From Hymenobacter sp. YC55 (GTDB taxonomy: Bacteria > Bacteroidota > Bacteroidia > Cytophagales > Hymenobacteraceae), in NCBI RefSeq assembly GCF_029433095.1, contig NZ_JARNTX010000005.1, positions 62,001-126,000 of the forward strand: 64,000 nucleotides of DNA. The letters are read 5' to 3'. The notes below the pieces were generated by a model. The model searched no databases, was not told where the DNA came from, and saw only the letters and a program-made list of their open reading frames with translations. Positions within the stretch are counted from its first letter, which is position 1. Every line of letters starts with the position of its first letter. Of this stretch, positions 43,850-51,599 are shown piece by piece. The position numbers were made by a program, and so were the translations under genes.

Positions 43850-44743
43850 CTACACGGCTTGCACGGCCAGCAGCTCGCGCACGTCGGCTTCGTTGAAATC
43901 GGGGGTGGCTCCTTGGTGTGTGGCTACCAACGCGCCGGTGGCGCAGGCGAAACGCAAACACTCGCCGGGCTCCTGGCCGGCTAGCCAACCTTTAAGCAAC
44001 GCCGCCAGAAAAGCGTCGCCGCTGCCAATGGTGTCGCGCACGGTTACAGACACGCCAGGGGCGCGGTACAGTTGGTTGTTGGTCCAGAGGATGGCCCCAT
44101 CGGCGCCTTTGGTGACGCACACGGCTTGCAAGTTGAAGCGCGAAGCCAGCCACTGTACGGCGGCTACTTCCTCGGTTTCCTCGCTGAACCAAGCCATGAT
44201 TTCCGCTAGCTCGTGGTGGTTCATTTTCACCAGATCGGCTTTTTCGAGCAGGTATTTCACTACGCCTTTGGTATAGTGCGGCGGACGCATGTTCACGTCA
44301 AACACCTTGAAGCGAGCATGTTCGAGCAGGCGGTACAGCGTTTCGCGCGTGGCACCCTGTCGGGCGGCCAAACTGCCAAACACCAACATATCGGCCTGGG
44401 CTACTTGGGTTTCCAAGGCTGCGTCGTACTGGATATAATCCCAGGCCACGGGCTGCACAATCTTGTAGGTTACCTCGTTGGCATCGTCCACGTTGGCTTT
44501 TACCACGCCCGTCAGGTGCGTTTTGCCGCGCTGCACCAAGTCGGTTCTTAGCCCTTTGGATTCGATGAAAGCCAGCAGCTCGGCACCCAGGTCGTCGTCG
44601 CCTACGCGGCTAATTAGGTCAACAGGCTGACCAAGTTGGTGCAGGTGCACGGCCACATTGAAAGGCGCGCCGCCGGGCTGCTTGCCGGTGGGCAGCACGT
44701 CCCACAGCACCTCGCCGAAGCAAACTATCTTGTTGTCAGACAT
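43850..44743 (-). CDS. PfkB-family fructokinase
   Basis: 297 residues from ATG 44743; the longer frame lacks conservation before MSDNKIVCFGEVLWD. PfkB marks: GGAPFNVAVHLHQLG (about 24-38), SRVGDDDLGAELLAF, and the ATP/anion-hole signature DTIGSGDAFLAALLKGWLAG, with the catalytic Asp in GSGDAF. The VLWDVLPTGKQPGGAPFN start is typical of fructokinases. It phosphorylates fructose to fructose 6-phosphate with ATP in the cytosol, taking sugar delivered by the adjacent MFS porter. Position between the MFS and GH32 genes confirms the fructan role. Length is normal. Confidence 0.93.
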   Translation of the reverse strand: MSDNKIVCFGEVLWDVLPTGKQPGGAPFNVAVHLHQLGQPVDLISRVGDDDLGAELLAFIESKGLRTDLVQRGKTHLTGVVKANVDDANEVTYKIVQPVAWDYIQYDAALETQVAQADMLVFGSLAARQGATRETLYRLLEHARFKVFDVNMRPPHYTKGVVKYLLEKADLVKMNHHELAEIMAWFSEETEEVAAVQWLASRFNLQAVCVTKGADGAILWTNNQLYRAPGVSVTVRDTIGSGDAFLAALLKGWLAGQEPGECLRFACATGALVATHQGATPDFNEADVRELLAVQAV

Positions 44744-44864
44744 GAGAAGTGAAGTCTTAGAAATGAGAGGTTGGAAAGGAGAGCAGAGAGGGAAAAGGCA
44801 TTCTCCAGTCACCGGGCGCCCCACCCCCGTCCATGCACGTTGTAGGCACTCCTAGCTGCATTGC

Positions 44865-46199
44865 TTAGTGAATTACCAGAGTCTTCTCCATCTGTTCGAG
44901 GCTAGTGCCCTTGGTTTCGGGCATCAGGCGCCACACGAACAGTAGCTGCAAAACCATCATCGAACAGAAAAACAGGAAGGTGTTGCCGCCACCCAACTTC
45001 TCGGCGAAGTAGGGGAAGGTGAAAGCAATGAGGGCGGCCATAACCCAGTGTGTGGAGCTACCCAGGGCCTGGCCTTTGGCACGTACCGTATTGGGGAATA
45101 TTTCCGAGATAAACACCCAGATGACAGCGCCTTGCGAGAAAGCAAAGAAGGCAATGTAGATAAAGAGCAGCCCTGGCACCAGCATGCCCCCAAAGGCCTG
45201 GAAATTCTCGGAGTAAAAAGCCCACGCTACTAGTCCAAGAGTGGTAATCAGCCCAAACGAGCCAATGAGCATCAGCTGGCGGCGGCCGAGCTTATCGATA
45301 AACTGGCGCGCCAGCAGCGTGAAGGCGAAGTTGACCAGTCCGAGGCCAGCCGACGACAGCAGGGCCGAACTTTTGCCCAAGCCCGTCATTTCGAAAATGC
45401 GCGGGGCGAAATAGATGATGGCATTGATGCCCGACACTTGGTTGAATACCGCAAACAGCACGGCCAGCATAACGGGGCTGCGGTGCTGGCGGGCAAACAG
45501 CGAGTGGCCGCCCTCGGCCACATCGGCGGCGTTGGTAGTCAGAATAGCCGTTACGTCCTCGTCGGCGGTAGCGGGATTGATGAGGCGCAGCACCTGCCGG
45601 CCTTGTTCCACCCGGCCGCGGCCAATCAGCCAGCGGGGGCTCTCGGGCACCCGGAACAAGAGCAGGAAAAACGCAGCGGCCGGCACCACTTGCACGCCCA
45701 GCATCCAGCGCCAGTCTTGCTCGCCCGTACCCGTCAGTAGGTAGTTAGACAAGTAGGCCGCCAGGATTCCGAACACAATGTTGAACTGGAACATGCTCAC
45801 CATGCGCCCCCGCTTATCGGCCGGCGACACCTCGGAAATGTAGAGCGGGGCCGTCACCGACGACGCTCCCACGCCGAGCCCGCCCAGGAACCGGAAGATC
45901 ATAAACGCCACCCAGCTATTGGTAACAGCCGCGCCGAGCGCCGAAACGAAGTAGAGTACCGCAATCCAGATCAGGGTTTGGCGCCGCCCTAGCTTGTCCG
46001 ACGGGATGCCCCCGAATATGGCGCCGAACACGGTGCCAATCAAGGCCACGGCAATGGTAAAGCCGTGCTCGACGGCACTCAGCCCCCAAAGCTGCTGAAT
46101 AGCTTTTTCGGCTCCGGAAATAACGGCCGTATCAAAGCCGAACAAAAAGCCTCCTAGCGCCACCACCAGGGACCAGAAGAAGACGTTGCTAGTTTTCAT
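44865..46199 (-). CDS. Sugar-porter family MFS transporter
   Basis: 444 residues from ATG 46199. Twelve membrane segments of the major facilitator sugar-porter type. Family signatures: GGFLFGFDTAVISGA (about 17-31), DKLGRRQTLI, RFLGGLGVGASSVTAPLYISEVSPADKRGRMVS (about 104-136), PESPRWLIGRGR, NQVSGINAIIYFAPRIF, DKLGRRQLMLIG, and PETKGTSLEQME at the C-terminus. It should import a monosaccharide, most likely fructose, across the inner membrane by proton symport. It stands between SusD and fructokinase, in the correct order for a fructan pathway: outer-membrane uptake, hydrolysis, inner-membrane import, phosphorylation. Confidence 0.95.
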   Translation of the reverse strand: MKTSNVFFWSLVVALGGFLFGFDTAVISGAEKAIQQLWGLSAVEHGFTIAVALIGTVFGAIFGGIPSDKLGRRQTLIWIAVLYFVSALGAAVTNSWVAFMIFRFLGGLGVGASSVTAPLYISEVSPADKRGRMVSMFQFNIVFGILAAYLSNYLLTGTGEQDWRWMLGVQVVPAAAFFLLLFRVPESPRWLIGRGRVEQGRQVLRLINPATADEDVTAILTTNAADVAEGGHSLFARQHRSPVMLAVLFAVFNQVSGINAIIYFAPRIFEMTGLGKSSALLSSAGLGLVNFAFTLLARQFIDKLGRRQLMLIGSFGLITTLGLVAWAFYSENFQAFGGMLVPGLLFIYIAFFAFSQGAVIWVFISEIFPNTVRAKGQALGSSTHWVMAALIAFTFPYFAEKLGGGNTFLFFCSMMVLQLLFVWRLMPETKGTSLEQMEKTLVIH

Positions 46200-46349
46200 T
46201 GAGAGTTGATTTTGTCGCGTATAAGCTCTACCAAATACGTGACTTGTGCGAGAGGGAAACACTTTCCTAGCTGTTTGCTGAAAGCAGCTAACGTATTGAC
46301 TAGTTGCAGGAAGCTAACCAGAATTAGCCAGCTTCCTACTGAGCTCCCT

Positions 46350-48071
46350 CTACCAGCCGGGATTTTGCTTGTAGAGGCCCTTGCTGAAGTTGATTTGGTT
46401 GAGCGGGATAGGCAAATATTCGTCGCGGCCGGCGGTGAAGCGGGCGGTAGCCAGGTGCTGGCGCTTGGTTTTCTCTTTCTCGAAATAGGTGTTCATGTAG
46501 TTGGCAGCAATGCCCCAGCGGACGAGGTCAAAAAAGCGGTAGCCTTCCAAAGCAAACTCCAAACGACGCTCGTAGCGCAAGGCTTCGCGGGCGTAAGCTT
46601 GCGTCCAGCCGGTGGCCGGGTACTGCCCGATACGGTAGTTGGACGTGCTGGCCCCCACGGCGTTTTTCAGGCGAGCGGTGCTATTGCCGGCCCGCTCCCG
46701 GATTTGGTTGATGATAGGCAGGGCTTCGGCCGGCCGGTTCAGCTCGATCAGAGCTTCGGCCTTCCACAGCAGCACATCGGCGTAGCGAATGATGGTCCAG
46801 TTCTTCGACGTGGTCATGAACGGCGGCGTCTTCTGGAAGCTCGGGTCGGAAGGCAGCACGTTTTCCTTCATCGACATGTACACGCCATACGTGTTTTTGT
46901 CGCGTAGCCAGGAATTCTCAAACACAAACGTGGGCGCGTACTTGTAGGGGTGCGAGGGCACGGCCACGGTGTGGTCGAGGCGCGGGTCCACGGTGTTGGT
47001 CTGGAAATCGGTGGGCGTTAGCAGGTCCGAGTTGTTGAACGTAGTGAACAGCGGCAAGCCTTGCGCGTCGGTTTTGTAGGCATTCACCAGGTTCTGGCTT
47101 GGCTGGTGGAACCCGCAGCAGCCGTAGTCGGGGTTCATGGGGTAGTTCAGGCAGTTACCCCGATCGGTGCGGCCCTTGGGCGTGCCATCGTTGCGCGAAA
47201 ACTGGATGGCAAACACCGACTCCACGCCGTTGTCGCCTACGGTCAGGAAGTTGGTGGCGTAGTCGGGGTGCAACGAGTACTTGCCCGAAGCAATGACTTG
47301 GTTGGTTAGCGCCACCACCTCGTTTAGCTTGGCTTGGTCGACGCTCGTCACGGCGTGGTTGTCGTTCTGCACGTAGGCCTGGTAGAGCAGCGTTTTGGCC
47401 AAGTAGGCCTGCGCCGCCGACTTATTGGCCCGCCCGATTTCAGGCTGCGTTTCGGGTAGGTTGGCTACCGCAAACCTAAAGTCTTCGGCAATCTTGCCCC
47501 ATAGTGCGTCGCTGTTCAGCTCCACGTTCGACACCGTACCGTACTGATCGGTGGGCACGGTTTCGTCGATGTAAGGCACTTGCTTGAACAGCTCTTTGAG
47601 CAAGAAGTAGAAGTGCCCCCGTAAGAAGCGCATCTCGCCTTGGCGCACCGCCTTATTGGGCAGCGCAGTAGCATCCACGGCATCGAGGCGGCGCAGGGCG
47701 TCGTTGGCGCGGGAAACGCCGATGTAGAGCAAAAACCACAGCTCATCGGTATTGCCAACATCGACGCGGTTGAAGGTGAAGGTTTCGTAGAAGTGGAAAG
47801 CATCCACGTCGGCCGTGCCGTTGCCGCCTTTGTAAGCGTCGCCGCCGCGCACGTTGCCGTAGGGCCACATCGAGGTGTAAGGGGCGCGGTACACGTCGTT
47901 GCCGAGTTGCGAGTAGGCGGCAATCACCTGCTTCTCAATGTTGGCGGGCGTGTTCAATTGCTCGTCGCTCAGGGCGCCGGTGGGCTGCACATCAAGGAAC
48001 TTCTCGTCGTTGCAACCGGAAGTGAAAGCGAGCAGCGACAATGCCAACACGCTGGTTTTGACTAGTTTCAT
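46350..48071 (-). CDS. SusD/RagB-family lipoprotein of the fructan locus
   Basis: 573 residues from ATG 48071. Lipoprotein signal with Cys20 in FTSGC. SusD features: KFLDVQPTGALSDEQLNTPANIEKQVIAAYSQLG, GEMRFLRGHFYFLLKELFKQVPYID (about 148-172), NKSAAQAYLAKTLLYQAY, and the C-terminal ALRYERRLEFALEGYRFFDLVRWG and YLPIPLNQINFSKGLYKQNPGW. It is the surface lid of the SusC transporter that ends 21 bases upstream. It is larger than the first SusD (512), as often seen in fructan-type SusD homologues. Ligand inferred to be a fructo-oligosaccharide or levan. Confidence 0.95.
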   Translation of the reverse strand: MKLVKTSVLALSLLAFTSGCNDEKFLDVQPTGALSDEQLNTPANIEKQVIAAYSQLGNDVYRAPYTSMWPYGNVRGGDAYKGGNGTADVDAFHFYETFTFNRVDVGNTDELWFLLYIGVSRANDALRRLDAVDATALPNKAVRQGEMRFLRGHFYFLLKELFKQVPYIDETVPTDQYGTVSNVELNSDALWGKIAEDFRFAVANLPETQPEIGRANKSAAQAYLAKTLLYQAYVQNDNHAVTSVDQAKLNEVVALTNQVIASGKYSLHPDYATNFLTVGDNGVESVFAIQFSRNDGTPKGRTDRGNCLNYPMNPDYGCCGFHQPSQNLVNAYKTDAQGLPLFTTFNNSDLLTPTDFQTNTVDPRLDHTVAVPSHPYKYAPTFVFENSWLRDKNTYGVYMSMKENVLPSDPSFQKTPPFMTTSKNWTIIRYADVLLWKAEALIELNRPAEALPIINQIRERAGNSTARLKNAVGASTSNYRIGQYPATGWTQAYAREALRYERRLEFALEGYRFFDLVRWGIAANYMNTYFEKEKTKRQHLATARFTAGRDEYLPIPLNQINFSKGLYKQNPGW

Positions 48072-48092
48072 GGGAATTAGCGTTGGCAGAGG

Positions 48093-51000
48093 TTAGAAAG
48101 AAAGATTAAGGCCGGCCGAGAAAATGCGGGGCACCGGATACTGGTAGTTGGTTACTTCGGGGTCGGCGCCGGTGTACTCCTTGCTCTTGATGGTGAAGAG
48201 GTTTTGGCCTTGCACGTAGACGCGTACCCCTTGCACTTTCACTTTGCTAAACAGGCTGTTAGGCAGCGAATAGCCGAGCTGGAGGTTGCGCAGCTTCATA
48301 TAAGAAGCGTTTTCGATGAAGTAGGTGGAAGCGCGGCCCTCGTTGTTGGTGTTGATGAGCGTAGCGGCCGGAATGGTAGAGCCAGTGTTGGTCGGCGTCC
48401 AGGCATCGAGTAGGCGCTGGCCCCAATTTTCGCCGGAAGCCAACGACGAGAAGTCGGTCCGGAATTTGGCGTTGTTGTAGGCGTCGAGCCCCTGCACTCC
48501 CTGAAAGAAGATCTGCAAGTCGAAGCCCTTGAAGCCGGCGCCTAGGTTGAGGCCGTAGTTGAAATCGGGCACGCCTTCCGTAATCCAGGTCTGGTCGAAG
48601 TTGTCCACTTTGCCGTCGCCGTTCAGGTCCTGGTACCGAATGCGGCCGGGCGCCGCCCCTACCTGCGTGGCGTGGCTGGTCACGTCGGCCTCGTTTTGGA
48701 ACAGGCCATCGGCCACGTAGCCGTACACTGCATTGATGGAGTGCCCCAGGCGCGTAATATCTTGGCCATTGCCGCCGTAGGCGTTTATCACCTCGTCGGG
48801 CAAATAGGTGAGCTTGTTGCGGTAGGTCGAGAGGTTGCCCGAGATGCTGTAAGTCAACCCGTTGGCTAGCTCGTTCTGGTAGCCGAGCACAAATTCCCAC
48901 CCCTTGTTTTCGATGGACGCGCCGTTCACAAATTTGTCGCCCCCTTCGCCTACTACCGCTAGGTACGGCAGGTTCACCAGAATATCCTCGCTCTTCTTTA
49001 CGAAGTAGTCAACCGAGCCGGAGAGCTTGTTTTGCAGCAAGCCGAAGTCCACGCCTACGTTGGTTTGGGTGGTAGTTTCCCACTTCAGGCTCGGGTTAGC
49101 ACGCTGGAAGCGGCGGTAGCCCGAGGGCAGGTTGATGTCGTTGCCGTAGATGTCGTAGGCGGTACCCCGGTCGTACTCGAAGTTGGGGTCGATGGTACCG
49201 AGCAGTGCTTGATAGAGGCCCCGCGAAGCGAAATTGGCAATGTCCTGGTTGCCGGTCTGGCCCCATCCAGCGCGCAACTTTAAGTCGGTTAGAATCGGCG
49301 CGTTGTCTTTCACAAAGGCTTCTTCGCTCAGGCGCCAGCCCGCCGACACGGCCGGAAACACCCCAAACTTGTTGTCTTCACCAAAGCGCGACGACCCGTC
49401 CCGCCGCAGCGTGCCCGACAGCAAATACCGATCGGCAAACGAGTAGTTGATTTTGCCGAATGTGGAAGCCAGCCGGTACGCCGTGGCGCTACCGCCGTTG
49501 TCTTTGTTGGCGGCGCCGGCATCTAGGTAGGTGTAGGTCAGGTCTTCGCTGGCGAAGTTGGTGCGCGAGGCGTAGGAGCCCTCATCGTAGTAGCTGATGC
49601 GCTCGGCTCCGGCCAATACGCCCAGCTGGTGCTTGCCACCTAGCAGAATGTCGTAGTTTATGGTATTCTGCCAAACCCAGTTACCCCAGAACCGGTCGTT
49701 GATGGTTACGCGGTTGTTGGCTTCGGAGAGGAAGCCGGCCTGGTAGGTTTTGTAGATCTGGCGGAACTTGTAGATGTTGTAGTCGATGCCGAAGCTGCTG
49801 CGTACGTGCAGGCCCTTCAGGATTTCAGCGTCGGCGTAGAAGTTGCCGAACGCACGGCCCGTGTTCGAGCGGTTCTGCTTGTTGTCGGTGAGCAGGCGCA
49901 GCGGGTTGTCCCGGTCGCTCATGCCCGCTACGGGTCCGCCCCAACCCACGCCATCCACGGTATGCACCGGCACGATGGACGGCAGCTGCGTGGTCCGGTC
50001 GCGCACCAGATTTAGGTCGAACTCAGCCCGCTGCGACTTCACGACGGTTAGGTTTTCCCCGATTTTCAGCCGGCCGTTCAGGAAGTTGTAGTCGCTATTG
50101 AGGCGGGCAGTGTACCGGTCGAAACCCGAGTATTTCAGGGTGCCGGAGTTGTCGTAGTAGTTTACCGAGAACAAGGCGCTGCCCCGCTCACTGCCGCTGC
50201 TCACACTCAGGTTGTAACTCTGGATCAGGGCATTCTGCTGCGTTTCCTTGAACCAGTCGGTATCGGAAGCCCGCTGCGTTTTGGCCGCGTCAATGAATTC
50301 GGGCACTGTTACCCCATTCAGCACCCGGCGGCCGCTGGCGTCCACACTTGTCTGGAAGTTGTAGTATGGCAGGCTAGGGTTGGTGCCATCGTTGATGGCA
50401 GCCTGGCCGTACACCCGGCCGTAATCCAAGGTGTTAAGCAGCTTGACGTGCGGACCCGGCGTTTGGAGTGTGAAGAAGGTCGAGAAATCCACCTTCGTGG
50501 TTCCTAGTTTGCCCCGTTTGGTGGTGATGATAATCACGCCATTAGAAGCGCGCGACCCGTAGATGCTGGCCGCCGAGGCATCTTTAAGCACCTGTATGCT
50601 CTCGATGTCGTTCTGGTTGATCTGGTTGATGCCTTCCCGCGTTGGAATGCCGTCGATGACGTAGAGCGGGTCGTTGTTGCCGAGCGTGCCGATGCCCCGG
50701 ATACGCACCGTAGCCGAGCTGCCCGGCGCCCCGTCGGAGTTGATTTGCACGCCGGCCACCCGGCCTTGCAGATTGCGGGTTACGTCGTTGGAGGCCATGT
50801 CCCGAATTTCCTCGGTTTTCACCACCGCCACCGCCCCAGTCAAATCCGCCTTGCGCTGGGTTTGGTAGCCGGTCACCACCACTTCGTCCAGAGCTGCCGC
50901 ATCCGTAACCAGCGTAATGGTGAAGGTGGTGCGGCCCGTCACGGGCACCTCCTGGGCCTTGTACCCGATATAGGAAACGAGCAGGGTGGCGTCGTCGGGC

Positions 51001-51254
51001 ACGGTGAGTTTGAAGTCGCCATCGGGGCCGGTGCTGGTACCCGTTGTGGTGCCTTTCACCACCACCGTTACGCCGGGTAGCGCAACGCCTTTGTCGTCGG
51101 TTACCCGACCGGTAATCGTGACATCAGCTAGTATGCTTGCGGCACCAGCAGCGCCGGGAACGGCCGCTAGAGCCGGCACTGCAAGCGCCAGTGGCAGGGT
51201 GGTAAGCAACGAGAGCCTGACGGCTTGCCGCAGCAAAGGGACAGTGTGTTTCAT
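48093..51254 (-). CDS. SusC/RagA-family TonB-dependent transporter of the fructan locus
   Basis: 1053 residues from ATG 51254; the 38-codon longer frame precedes the signal peptide MKHTVPLLRQAVRLSLLTTLPLALAVPALA and is unlikely. Domains: CarboxypepD_reg-like (VTITGRVTDDKGVALPGVTVVVKGTTTGTS, about 43-130), TonB-box-like DEVVVTGYQ, plug (RIRGIGTLGNNDPLYVIDGIPTREG, IYGSRASNGVIIITTKRG), and a 22-strand type barrel ending in PRIFSAGLNLSF. It imports large fructan fragments with TonB energy. SusD follows after 21 bases. The gap of 345 bases before its start holds the locus promoter. Confidence 0.96.
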   Translation of the reverse strand: MKHTVPLLRQAVRLSLLTTLPLALAVPALAAVPGAAGAASILADVTITGRVTDDKGVALPGVTVVVKGTTTGTSTGPDGDFKLTVPDDATLLVSYIGYKAQEVPVTGRTTFTITLVTDAAALDEVVVTGYQTQRKADLTGAVAVVKTEEIRDMASNDVTRNLQGRVAGVQINSDGAPGSSATVRIRGIGTLGNNDPLYVIDGIPTREGINQINQNDIESIQVLKDASAASIYGSRASNGVIIITTKRGKLGTTKVDFSTFFTLQTPGPHVKLLNTLDYGRVYGQAAINDGTNPSLPYYNFQTSVDASGRRVLNGVTVPEFIDAAKTQRASDTDWFKETQQNALIQSYNLSVSSGSERGSALFSVNYYDNSGTLKYSGFDRYTARLNSDYNFLNGRLKIGENLTVVKSQRAEFDLNLVRDRTTQLPSIVPVHTVDGVGWGGPVAGMSDRDNPLRLLTDNKQNRSNTGRAFGNFYADAEILKGLHVRSSFGIDYNIYKFRQIYKTYQAGFLSEANNRVTINDRFWGNWVWQNTINYDILLGGKHQLGVLAGAERISYYDEGSYASRTNFASEDLTYTYLDAGAANKDNGGSATAYRLASTFGKINYSFADRYLLSGTLRRDGSSRFGEDNKFGVFPAVSAGWRLSEEAFVKDNAPILTDLKLRAGWGQTGNQDIANFASRGLYQALLGTIDPNFEYDRGTAYDIYGNDINLPSGYRRFQRANPSLKWETTTQTNVGVDFGLLQNKLSGSVDYFVKKSEDILVNLPYLAVVGEGGDKFVNGASIENKGWEFVLGYQNELANGLTYSISGNLSTYRNKLTYLPDEVINAYGGNGQDITRLGHSINAVYGYVADGLFQNEADVTSHATQVGAAPGRIRYQDLNGDGKVDNFDQTWITEGVPDFNYGLNLGAGFKGFDLQIFFQGVQGLDAYNNAKFRTDFSSLASGENWGQRLLDAWTPTNTGSTIPAATLINTNNEGRASTYFIENASYMKLRNLQLGYSLPNSLFSKVKVQGVRVYVQGQNLFTIKSKEYTGADPEVTNYQYPVPRIFSAGLNLSF

Positions 51255-51599
51255 GGGAATTGTGTGGAAAAGGAAGACAGTGGAAACAGCGTCAGGGGAG
51301 GTGGGGTGGCCACCACAAAGCACAACCGCGCCTCCCCTCGCACGGCCCGCATAAGGAGCTTGGTGCAAGGAGAGGCGCGGTGGCGAACTAAGGAGCGTGA
51401 GGTGTTTTCATAACCGAGTTGTTACCCAAATCTCAGGGCAAACCCGGCCGCCGTCTTACTTTATTCACTCAAAACCTTTCAATAATTACACGCCTGTCTG
51501 ATGAATAACAAAACTCTATAAATCAACCATATAACTGCACACGTTCACTTTTTAAACCCTTGTTACTTTCAGTTTTGATACCTGTTTTTAGAAATTGAT
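51255..51599. promoter_or_regulatory. Promoter region of the fructan locus
   Basis: 345 bases between the regulator gene's stop and the SusC start, both on the minus strand. GC-rich near SusC and AT-rich at 51470-51600. It should contain the site bound by the AraC domain of the regulator, but no exact minus-7 box or clear dyad was found. Confidence 0.5.
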